Shown: piece by piece, positions 1 through 6,217 of the stretch | Layout of the letters: the number at the start of each line of letters is the position of its first letter | How positions within the stretch are numbered: position 1 is the first letter of the stretch | Virus record (IMG/VR): IMGVR_UViG_3300010148_000081 | Coordinates: 1-28,846 of that record | Source: a virus | Direction: 5' to 3' (one strand) | Length of the DNA: 28,846 nucleotides | Translations under genes and position numbers: made by a program | The notes under the pieces: model-generated | Told to the model about the DNA's origin: nothing | Databases searched by the model: none | What the model saw: only the letters and a program-made list of their open reading frames with translations

Positions 1-25
1 AAAACAAAACAAAACAAAACAAAAC
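1..25. repeat. (AAAAC)5 pentanucleotide tandem repeat
   Basis: Five perfect copies of AAAAC open the window, followed by AAAAT and an A-rich leader that runs into the Shine-Dalgarno sequence of the first gene. The left boundary is the window edge, so the true copy number is unknown. No TATA-like promoter can be assigned in bases 1-50. It may be a simple A-rich leader or a slippage-prone tract; a function cannot be read from it. Confidence 0.8.
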
Positions 26-50
26 AAAATAAGATAAATAAGGTGAAAAT

Positions 51-1274
51 ATGGACGAAAATATGAAAAACGAAATAATAAAAGGTGCTGAAGTATTAGG
101 CTTAAGTGCTGAAGAAGGAATGAGCAAATACGAAGAAATTTGTTCAGAAAACAACATTGAAACAACAAACCCTATTGGTAAGGGTCTTTGGCGTAATTAT
201 GTTGCTAATCAAAGAAGAGCGCAAAATAGCGGCAATAACGGAAATGGAGAAGGAAACAGTGATGATTCTTTTTATAAATCCGCATTTGGTTTCTTTGTTT
301 CTTTAGATGCACCAAGAGATATGATGGCTTATAACAGAATGAAAGCAAAAGAAGAGTTTATGCGTGATGCTGATAATGCCCTTGAAAAAGGAATTGTTGC
401 AGTAGCAAACCAAAACGCATTAGGTAAATGGGTTGTTTCTCGTTATCATAACGATGAATACAATGAAAAGACTTTAACTACATTACCCGCAGGAACAGAA
501 GAAACCGAAGATGGTCGTTTCTTTATTCCTTTGGATAATACCCCTGTTTATATGAATGGTGGTAAAAATAATAACTACGGTAAGCCTTTACCTCCTGAAC
601 AAATGAGAAGAAGCGGTATATTTTATGGTTCTTTGGGAACTGGTGAAATGAAGCCTTATTACTTCTCATATAAGAATCAAGGCGGAGTTGATTTTGCTCC
701 TAATACATTTGAATGGGTTCATTTCCTTTGTGTATTAGGTACTAATGGAACAGACATTTATGGTGCTAAACAACTAACAGTTGATAGTTTAACTATGAAT
801 GATGACATGGATAAAGAAAATGACCTTTATCGTGATATGTCAAACTTTGATTATGAAGATTGTTTAAGACAACAGTTTGGAAATCATTTAGTTCCTTTAG
901 TTGAAATGGAGAAAGCACACATTAATAGACAAGGACTACCAACAAAGGAGAGATATATTATTACTGATGGAACAGTAACTAATATGAATATGACTCCAAC
1001 AAAGAACGGTAATCGTATTATTAATCTAACTGATTTGAATGCGGAAATGAATTATGAAAATGACGGAATTACAACTTGTTGGATTCCTAATCATTTGAAA
1101 CTGGACTTTGGGATTGGTTCTACTGTTATTGTTGTTGGACGAACAAGCCAAAGAATTACTGATGAAGGTGCTGAACCCGTAACTATCAATGTTACTGGGC
1201 TTTATTGCACAGTTAAGCATGGTTCGGCAGTTGTTGTTGAACAAGCAGTTGAAGAGGACTTTGACTGGTTTTGA
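51..1274 (+). CDS. Probable single-stranded DNA-binding protein (OB-fold/RPA-like), 407 aa
   Basis: This is the first gene of the replication module and starts 5 nt after a GGTGA Shine-Dalgarno (AAGGTGAAAATATG). The protein has a helical N-terminus (residues 1-55), an Asn/Gly-rich linker (about 59-70), and a long mixed alpha/beta body. Near residues 350-385 there is a strand pattern compatible with an OB-fold. The C-terminus is acidic and ends in aromatic residues (EEDFDWF). Acidic tails tipped with Phe are typical of bacterial and phage SSBs such as T7 gp2.5, where they recruit replisome partners. Its position ahead of the Sak4-like ATPase, clamp and polymerase fits an SSB. No diagnostic catalytic motif is present, so the assignment rests on tail, size and context. 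The main alternative is another nucleic-acid-binding replication accessory protein. Confidence 0.5.
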   Translation: MDENMKNEIIKGAEVLGLSAEEGMSKYEEICSENNIETTNPIGKGLWRNYVANQRRAQNSGNNGNGEGNSDDSFYKSAFGFFVSLDAPRDMMAYNRMKAKEEFMRDADNALEKGIVAVANQNALGKWVVSRYHNDEYNEKTLTTLPAGTEETEDGRFFIPLDNTPVYMNGGKNNNYGKPLPPEQMRRSGIFYGSLGTGEMKPYYFSYKNQGGVDFAPNTFEWVHFLCVLGTNGTDIYGAKQLTVDSLTMNDDMDKENDLYRDMSNFDYEDCLRQQFGNHLVPLVEMEKAHINRQGLPTKERYIITDGTVTNMNMTPTKNGNRIINLTDLNAEMNYENDGITTCWIPNHLKLDFGIGSTVIVVGRTSQRITDEGAEPVTINVTGLYCTVKHGSAVVVEQAVEEDFDWF

Positions 1275-1349
1275 TTGAATAATCAATCATTGTGTAGTCG
1301 TTGGCGTTAATGACGGTCATATAGGTGCGAAGCCTATATCCCTTATGGG
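1272..1349 (+). promoter_or_regulatory. Structured leader with four consecutive hairpins before the 85-aa gene
   Basis: The 84-nt gap after the SSB-like gene is one of the longest in the window and can fold into four adjacent hairpins. These are TGATTGA/TCAATCA with an ATAA loop (1272-1289), GTCGTT/AATGAC with one G-U pair (1297-1314), ATATAGGT/GCCTATAT around a GNRA-like GCGA loop (1319-1339), and CCC/GGG (1340-1349), which overlaps the GGGGGTGA ribosome site of the next gene. There is no T-run, so it does not look like an intrinsic terminator. It could be a translational control element, an mRNA processing site or a small structured RNA. The hairpins are visible; the function is inference. 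Confidence 0.4.
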
Positions 1350-1358
1350 GGTGAAAAT

Positions 1359-1616
1359 ATGAATGATTTAAAAGGAAATAAATACTTACTAAAAAAGAAT
1401 AGTTATTTGATTGACTTAGAAAAAGTTGATTTTATAACATGGAAAGAGAATGATAATGAAGAAGGAACATACTGGACTAAACTCCATATTGGCTCTAAAG
1501 AAGCCCGTTATGTATGTGAAAACTTATCACAACTAAGAGAATTAGTCATGGCTTGGTGTGAAATTAGAGGACAATATTTGTCCATAGAAGAAAATGACTT
1601 AATACAGGAATGGTGA
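1359..1616 (+). CDS. Hypothetical protein, 85 aa
   Basis: I do not recognise this gene. It starts after GGGGGTGAAAATATG. The predicted product alternates short strands (residues 8-30 and 38-52) with a C-terminal amphipathic helix (55-70), a pattern reminiscent of small PH-like beta-barrel domains, and it ends in an acidic tail (EENDLIQEW). It has no zinc ligands, membrane segment or catalytic motif. It lies 6 nt before the Sak4-like ATPase gene and is probably co-transcribed and co-translated with it, so it may be an accessory to recombination or replication. Confidence 0.75.
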   Translation: MNDLKGNKYLLKKNSYLIDLEKVDFITWKENDNEEGTYWTKLHIGSKEARYVCENLSQLRELVMAWCEIRGQYLSIEENDLIQEW

Positions 1617-1622
1617 ATAACA

Positions 1623-2444
1623 ATGGGATTAACTAGCAATACAGGAAACAAAGCAGTAGCGAATGAAACAACAAACAATCAAAGAGTTTTGTTGTTTCAA
1701 GATAAATTAAAGAAACAAACAAGCGAGAGGTTAGCAAGAAATAATCGTCTTATCTGTGGTATTTGGGGAGAACCAAAAACAGTTAAGAGTGGATTAGCCC
1801 TTGATTTCCCTGATAAACAAATTTATGTTTTAGATTGGGATGATGGTTGCGAACCGACATGGCGACAAAACCATGAAATGACAGATAGAATTACTCTATG
1901 GAATCCAGAAGTTAGAAATGATAATGGGGAATTAGATATTCAAAAGTCCGAAGCAAACTCCGAAGATTTTGTTTTGTATGTAAAAGAAAGAATTGAAGCA
2001 GGAGAAGATGTTCTCTTTGTATTTGATGGAATTGATAAATGGTTAGATTGTTGCACACTTCATGTAACTGGAAGTTCTAAAATTGGAAAACCACAAAAAA
2101 TGAAGTTTGAGTGGGGTAAAAGAAATGCTCCGTTTTATTCATTGTTAATGATGTGTAAGAATCTAAACTGCGACCAAATCTACATTACACATTCAAAGGC
2201 TGATTATGGAGCAACTGGTGAAGTAATTGGTTCTAAACCTAACTGGCATAATTGGGGAGATTATCTCCATCAAATTATTACAACCCGAAGAACACGCAAG
2301 AAGAACGATGTTGTGTATAAAGCAGAACTGTTAAGCAGTAAAACTAATACAGAACTTGTTGGAAAGTCTTGGGAATCTTTAACTGTTGGTGCAGGTAAAG
2401 TTTCTTGGACTGGTATTCCTGAATTGCGTGAGGGATTAATTTGA
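1623..2444 (+). CDS. RecA/Sak4-like P-loop ATPase (AAA_24 type), 273 aa
   Basis: The product is a RecA-superfamily ATPase of the phage Sak4 kind, a group associated with single-strand annealing and recombination-dependent replication. The Walker A-like loop is GEPKTVKS (residues 49-56), followed by an aspartate-rich strand (YVLDWDDG, about 68-75). Walker B is VLFVFDGID (130-138), and a later strand, IYITHS, corresponds to motif 3. The normally conserved glycine before the lysine in Walker A is valine here. Length matches Sak4/AAA_24 proteins. The start follows GGTGAATAACA, and the stop overlaps the TTG start of the clamp gene. The partner SSB gene lies two genes upstream, as Sak-type annealases often do. 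An accessory ATPase with another role in replication cannot be excluded. Confidence 0.75.
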   Translation: MGLTSNTGNKAVANETTNNQRVLLFQDKLKKQTSERLARNNRLICGIWGEPKTVKSGLALDFPDKQIYVLDWDDGCEPTWRQNHEMTDRITLWNPEVRNDNGELDIQKSEANSEDFVLYVKERIEAGEDVLFVFDGIDKWLDCCTLHVTGSSKIGKPQKMKFEWGKRNAPFYSLLMMCKNLNCDQIYITHSKADYGATGEVIGSKPNWHNWGDYLHQIITTRRTRKKNDVVYKAELLSSKTNTELVGKSWESLTVGAGKVSWTGIPELREGLI

Positions 2445-3208
2445 TATTTACAACAGAAAGCGATAAACTAAGCAAGGCATTAACAAGTATTCAAGTTAAG
2501 GGAAAAGGAAGCACAAATAGTGGTTTTGGTAATACTTCTCTTGGTTCTTATGTAATGCTTATTGTTAAAGATAATACTCTAAATATTTGGAATGGAAATA
2601 ATACTTTCTTTGTAAAACTTGATATTGCATTAACTGGTGAAATAAACGAAGGAACTTGTGTTGTTGATACAACCACTTTACTACCATATCTAAAAACTTT
2701 TGGTGATGAGATAACTCTTAAGGTTGGAGATTTTATTTCAATTAGTAGTGAAAATAAGAAAGCCTCTATTCCGATAGTAGTCAATCACCCGAACAATGAT
2801 GCTTTGGTTAGGATTAAAAATATGTTAAATCATGTTGTTTATGAAATACAACCACAGACACTATTTAACTTTGGTAAATCCCAATTTGAAGGAGCATTTA
2901 CTTTAACTCAACTTCAACTACAATCAGCGATTAAAAGTTGCGAGTTGGTAAAAAACGGTGTCTATAAGTTTGATTATAATAAAAATCTCTTAACAGTATC
3001 TTCAAGAGAAAATGTAACAAATAAATACGAAGAAGTAATTACTCCTGTATTTCCTATGGGAGAACCTGCGACTGTTGAATTTAGTAGTCCAGTGTATGCT
3101 TTCTTTGAAAAAGACCAAATGATTAATGTTTATATGAAAGATGAATTTCCGCTTTTATTGGTATCTAATGATAGAATGCTATTAAAAGCCCCGACAGTCA
3201 ATGGGTGA
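2441..3208 (+). CDS. PCNA-like DNA sliding clamp, 255 aa
   Basis: This is a sliding clamp that would encircle DNA and tether PolB. The length (255 aa) matches archaeal PCNA. The N-terminus has the LSKAL helix of the first clamp fold. A central linker and a second two-fold half follow. The C-terminal part carries a VEFSSPVYAFF helix/strand region and ends with PLLLVSND...LLKAPTV, comparable to the PCNA C-terminal strand ending in LAPR. The start is TTG, overlapping the preceding stop codon (TTGA), with GAGGG upstream; the next in-frame ATG would delete the first strands and helix, so TTG is preferred. The gene is 6 nt upstream of polB. The polymerase C-terminal piece carries a PIP box that would dock on such a clamp. 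No clamp-loader genes are present in the window. Confidence 0.8.
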   Translation: MIFTTESDKLSKALTSIQVKGKGSTNSGFGNTSLGSYVMLIVKDNTLNIWNGNNTFFVKLDIALTGEINEGTCVVDTTTLLPYLKTFGDEITLKVGDFISISSENKKASIPIVVNHPNNDALVRIKNMLNHVVYEIQPQTLFNFGKSQFEGAFTLTQLQLQSAIKSCELVKNGVYKFDYNKNLLTVSSRENVTNKYEEVITPVFPMGEPATVEFSSPVYAFFEKDQMINVYMKDEFPLLLVSNDRMLLKAPTVNG

Positions 3209-3214
3209 ATAATA

Positions 3215-4870
3215 ATGATAATTAACAAAATGAACGATGGTAAAACAATTTATAAATCATGGAGAGAGAACGGTGAAAAGAAATATGAAATGGTTGATTT
3301 TCAACCCTATTTCTTTGTTGATGAAGATTCGCATGAACCGCCAGCGTATAATGCTTCTAAGTATATTACAAGAGATTTTAGTTATGTGCGTGGTGATTGG
3401 GTTAATCTTAATAAAAAGCCACTAAAGAAAGTATTAGTGGATTCAGCAAATGATATTAGAGAAGCAAAGAAGATATTTGGTAAAACCTATGAAGCAGATG
3501 TTCCTTTACATTTTAGATACTGTGTTGATGAATTACATGAAATGCCTGAATATAAACTGCGTAAGTGGTATTGGGATATGGAATGGCAACAAGGCGGAGA
3601 AAACCATGATAAAATTACTACTATTGTTGTTTATGACAATTATGATGAAGCCTATTATCAATGGGTATGGTTTCCTAATTACGATGATTCCTTAGAAGGA
3701 AAAGACATGAAAGATTTTGATAAGTTTATTTTTGATAATGAAAAAGATATGATTGAAAACTTTATGACAACTATGGTTGTAAAAGACCCCGATATGTTAA
3801 TTGCATGGTTCGGGAACTTTGCTGATATTCCTAAACTATTAGAAAGAGCGTGTGCAGTAGGTTTGAATCCTTGCATTATGTCGCCTATTGGTTATATTAA
3901 AGGTATTAAAAAGACTAAAGATGGATTTTCTTTTGCTTATGCGGAGAATGGATTTAGTCCTATCGAACAACCTATTGGTGGGAGAATTACTCTTTCATTG
4001 GACTTAGCATTTGAAAGACAATGGAATGACTCTCAAAGAGGAACATTACCATCAATGTCTTTAGATTACATAAGTGAAACGGTTCTCGGTAAAAAGAAAT
4101 TAGTATCGGAAAAGTTTCCAGATACAAATGAATTTTATAGAAGGGCTTGGTTAGAAGATACAGAAACTTATCTTGAGTATGCCCTCATAGATGTTAAATT
4201 GATTGTTGAAATAGATGAAACAAACTTTTGTAGTGAGGCTATTCTTTCTCTTCAAAGATTACTGAAAGCACCATTTGATGCTTGTTTTTATGCAAGTCAT
4301 ATGGGTTCTATTTATTTTATGCGTAATGCTTGGTGGAAAGCACCAACAGGAAGTAAAGTGGATAAAAGAGAAGAATATGAAGGGGCTATGATTTATGACC
4401 CATTAAGCGAAGAAACAAATGGATTACATCTTAATGTAGCCGCTTTTGATTTTGCAGGTCTATATCCATCTATGATGATTGCTCGTAATATAAGTTGGGA
4501 AACCATTAGTCAAGAACCAACAGAATTTGCAGTTAATATACTAACTCCAAGAGATTTTAGTCCAGTTGAAAGAGAACATATGTTATATTTTAAAACAGAT
4601 GAACTTGGATTATTACCAAGAGCAGTATTAGAATTGAAGGAGTTGCGAAATGAATATAAACGACTTATGAGAGAAGCAAGAGGAACGGGAGATTATGCTA
4701 AGTGGTATAACAATCAAATGGCTGTAAAGAGATTAATGGCTTCTTTTTACGGTATCGTTGCTTTTCAAGGATTCGGTTGGGCTAATGTTAATTTAGCGGC
4801 ATCAATTACTGCAAGTGCAAGAGAAGCAATTAGATTAGCGGCATTTAAGGCAAAGGAGATGGAAGTATGA
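3215..4870 (+). CDS. polB: Family B DNA polymerase, N-terminal piece (exonuclease plus motifs A and B), 551 aa
   Basis: This is the proofreading exonuclease and the first part of the polymerase domain of a family B replicative polymerase. Exo I is WDMEW (D121, E123), Exo II is N201-FA-D204, and Exo III is Y322-ALI-D326, so the 3'-5' exonuclease looks intact. Motif A is D412-FAGLYPS and motif B is K505-RLMASFYG. The frame then ends at residue 551 (AFKAKEMEV) just before motif C would appear. The rest of the enzyme is encoded 1.35 kb downstream (6218-7111), after seven small genes. The start follows GGGTGAATAATA. The stop overlaps the next start (ATGA). No intein or split-intein residues are seen at the end, so the two pieces must associate non-covalently if active. 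Confidence 0.9.
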   Translation: MIINKMNDGKTIYKSWRENGEKKYEMVDFQPYFFVDEDSHEPPAYNASKYITRDFSYVRGDWVNLNKKPLKKVLVDSANDIREAKKIFGKTYEADVPLHFRYCVDELHEMPEYKLRKWYWDMEWQQGGENHDKITTIVVYDNYDEAYYQWVWFPNYDDSLEGKDMKDFDKFIFDNEKDMIENFMTTMVVKDPDMLIAWFGNFADIPKLLERACAVGLNPCIMSPIGYIKGIKKTKDGFSFAYAENGFSPIEQPIGGRITLSLDLAFERQWNDSQRGTLPSMSLDYISETVLGKKKLVSEKFPDTNEFYRRAWLEDTETYLEYALIDVKLIVEIDETNFCSEAILSLQRLLKAPFDACFYASHMGSIYFMRNAWWKAPTGSKVDKREEYEGAMIYDPLSEETNGLHLNVAAFDFAGLYPSMMIARNISWETISQEPTEFAVNILTPRDFSPVEREHMLYFKTDELGLLPRAVLELKELRNEYKRLMREARGTGDYAKWYNNQMAVKRLMASFYGIVAFQGFGWANVNLAASITASAREAIRLAAFKAKEMEV

Positions 4871-5301
4871 TAAAGAAATATATTCGTAAGTGTATGCGTG
4901 AGAATTACTTTCATGGGGATTTTATCCCCGAAGGAGAGTTTAGGTTAGGTCATAGAAAACTAAGAAAATCAACATTAGGTGAAAAGTATTTAAATGTAAT
5001 TTATTTTCCAATTTTCTTGATGGCCTATTGTTTAGGTTTGCTTACCTTAGCAATAGCACCCTTTTTATCTTTTACTTATGTATATACTATACCTATTGAT
5101 ATAGTATTATTTTTGTTTGTTAAAAGAAAATTTGGGCTAACAAGGGGTTTTACTTCTTGGGTGTGGGAATCTCTAATTGAAGATGTATTATCGGATTTAA
5201 GATTATACAACATAAACAAGTTAGATTATTACGCCTACAAAAGAAAACAAGAAAACATAATCAGTTGGAGTATTCCGAAGGAGTTGAGAAACTATGACTA
5301 G
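4867..5301 (+). CDS. Small membrane protein, 144 aa
   Basis: I do not recognise a family. The protein has a basic N-terminal domain (residues 1-40) and then two hydrophobic stretches (about 43-65 and 70-88) that look like a transmembrane hairpin. A soluble, charged C-terminal part rich in Tyr, Asn and Lys follows. Translation is coupled to the N-terminal PolB piece: its ATG overlaps the PolB stop codon, with GGAGATGG upstream. It is the first of seven small genes that separate the two halves of polB. A membrane protein in a replication operon could tether replication to the membrane or act on the host envelope, but neither can be shown here. Confidence 0.7.
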   Translation: MIKKYIRKCMRENYFHGDFIPEGEFRLGHRKLRKSTLGEKYLNVIYFPIFLMAYCLGLLTLAIAPFLSFTYVYTIPIDIVLFLFVKRKFGLTRGFTSWVWESLIEDVLSDLRLYNINKLDYYAYKRKQENIISWSIPKELRNYD

Positions 5302-5395
5302 AGTTAAATGTAAAAAACCATTAGCACATAACCCTCAATTTGAAGGCAAATATCATTGTAAAAGATGTGCCGCAGAACAGGAGATGAAAATATGA
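5294..5395 (+). CDS. Very small Cys-containing protein, 33 aa
   Basis: This short frame has a good Shine-Dalgarno (AAGGAGTTGAG) 8-12 nt upstream. It overlaps the end of the membrane-protein gene by 8 nt and the next start by 4 nt. It encodes one CxxC pair (CKRC, residues 22-25) and a single upstream Cys (residue 6), with many basic residues, which suggests half of a zinc knuckle. Coupling on both sides argues that it is translated. No function is assignable. Confidence 0.55.
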   Translation: MTRVKCKKPLAHNPQFEGKYHCKRCAAEQEMKI

Positions 5396-5520
5396 AATGT
5401 GTAATATGTAAAACAGAATTAGTATGTAAATGGTATCAAAAGAGAAAAAGCGGTTATACTAACCAAAGAGAAAGGGCATTGTTTGAATGTCCTAATTGTG
5501 GACATAAGGAGAGATTTTAA
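5392..5520 (+). CDS. Zinc-ribbon mini-protein, 42 aa
   Basis: The frame starts at an ATG overlapping the previous stop (ATGA), after GGAGATGAAAAT. It holds two CxxC pairs, CVIC (residues 3-6) and CPNC (33-36), separated by a basic Tyr/Lys/Arg-rich segment, plus an extra Cys at residue 12. This is the layout of a minimal zinc ribbon that could bind nucleic acid or a polymerase partner. It ends in TAA, whose last base is the first base of the next ATG. Confidence 0.65.
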   Translation: MKCVICKTELVCKWYQKRKSGYTNQRERALFECPNCGHKERF

Positions 5521-5735
5521 TGAATAGTCATGTTAAAAGATGGATTGATGAAATAGTCAATGAAATGGAAATAGGACAAAGAACAACTGCTTCGGCAATA
5601 AGAGAAACTTTAGTTTCTAAAAGAGGAACAACATTTGTTTGTGATGCAAGCGCAATAGGTTGGTATCTCAAAAGAAAGAAAAACATTAAAGTTAATTGTA
5701 TGCAAAGAAACAGAAGAGTATATATGAGGGTTTAA
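5520..5735 (+). CDS. Small winged-helix-like protein, 71 aa
   Basis: Helical segments at residues 4-17 and 22-32, a third helix around 41-51, and a basic beta-hairpin-like C-terminus (KRKKNIKV...RRVYMRV) give the helix-helix-helix-wing order of a small winged helix-turn-helix domain. It starts after AAGGAGAGATTTTA. The isoelectric point must be very high, which favours DNA or RNA binding. It could be a viral transcription regulator or an architectural protein within the cassette between the PolB halves. The fold call is inference from pattern only. Confidence 0.65.
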   Translation: MNSHVKRWIDEIVNEMEIGQRTTASAIRETLVSKRGTTFVCDASAIGWYLKRKKNIKVNCMQRNRRVYMRV

Positions 5736-5736
5736 A

Positions 5737-5907
5737 ATGAGAACAAAAATAGTAACAGTTAAAGTATCGTATGATACCGAAGAAACATGGGATATAACCA
5801 TGCAAGAAATAAAAGAAATATTTCAAATGATGAATAACTTGAAGCGTCATGCTATCATTTTAGATGTGGAGCAGGGTGTTAATCGTGATGATGGACAGAA
5901 CGAATGA
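5737..5907 (+). CDS. Hypothetical protein, 56 aa
   Basis: The frame starts one base after the previous stop, preceded by GAGGGTTTAAA. The sequence begins with a beta-strand (KIVTVKVSY, residues 4-12), has a helix around residues 21-35 (MQEIKEIFQMMNNL) and a second strand (AIILDV), ending in an acidic tail. It is not recognised. The next small gene starts inside it in another frame. Confidence 0.5.
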   Translation: MRTKIVTVKVSYDTEETWDITMQEIKEIFQMMNNLKRHAIILDVEQGVNRDDGQNE

Positions 5908-6016
5908 GTTATTAGAAGAATTGCTGGCTATGATAGCAAGAAGTAATAAGATATTAATGATGGTAAATATCGTGAACATAGCAACCATTATAACAATAAT
6001 TACGGTGATAATATGA
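5888..6016 (+). CDS. Small single-pass membrane peptide, 42 aa
   Basis: An ATG ATG start follows AGGGTG with a plausible spacing and overlaps the end of the preceding gene by 20 nt. The N-terminal half is an amphipathic acidic helix (NELLEELLAMIARSN). The C-terminal half (about residues 23-42) is a run of Ile, Val and Thr typical of a transmembrane helix (IVNIATIITIITVII). The stop overlaps the next ATG. Its size and layout resemble small viral membrane peptides (holin-like or assembly factors), but no function can be assigned. Confidence 0.5.
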   Translation: MMDRTNELLEELLAMIARSNKILMMVNIVNIATIITIITVII

Positions 6017-6213
6017 AAGATGAACTAAAAGAATTAAAAAGAGAAATAGAAACCCTTAAACAAAAAATTAGAGGTTTAGAAAAAGACTTAGATTACCATG
6101 TTGAAAACAATAGAGGCATCGGTAGTCTTAAAATGTGTATTCAGGAACTACAAGAAGAAGTTGCTAAAATGCAAAATCAACCTGTTGGAATACTTTTTAC
6201 TTGGCTACGGTGA
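6013..6213 (+). CDS. Coiled-coil protein, 66 aa
   Basis: Residues 2-55 form regular heptads of Leu/Ile with charged flanks (for example LKELKREIETLKQKIRGLEKDL), interrupted by a Gly-rich kink near residue 35. A dimeric or trimeric coiled coil is expected. The start uses GGTGATAATATG and overlaps the previous stop (ATGA). It is the last gene before the C-terminal PolB piece, 4 nt away. It could hold partner proteins together, conceivably the split polymerase, but that is speculation. Confidence 0.65.
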   Translation: MKDELKELKREIETLKQKIRGLEKDLDYHVENNRGIGSLKMCIQELQEEVAKMQNQPVGILFTWLR

Positions 6214-6217
6214 TATT

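Noticed and set aside
1-30. CRISPR or direct-repeat array
   Set aside because: Only a five-base tandem repeat without spacers.
1272-1358. tRNA gene in the structured gap
   Set aside because: No acceptor stem pairing, no T-loop consensus and no anticodon arm in the right order; only local hairpins.
6098-6217. In-frame extension upstream of the C-terminal PolB piece
   Set aside because: It overlaps the coiled-coil gene in another frame, has no ribosome site, and is not polymerase-like; ATG 6218 follows GGTGATATT.
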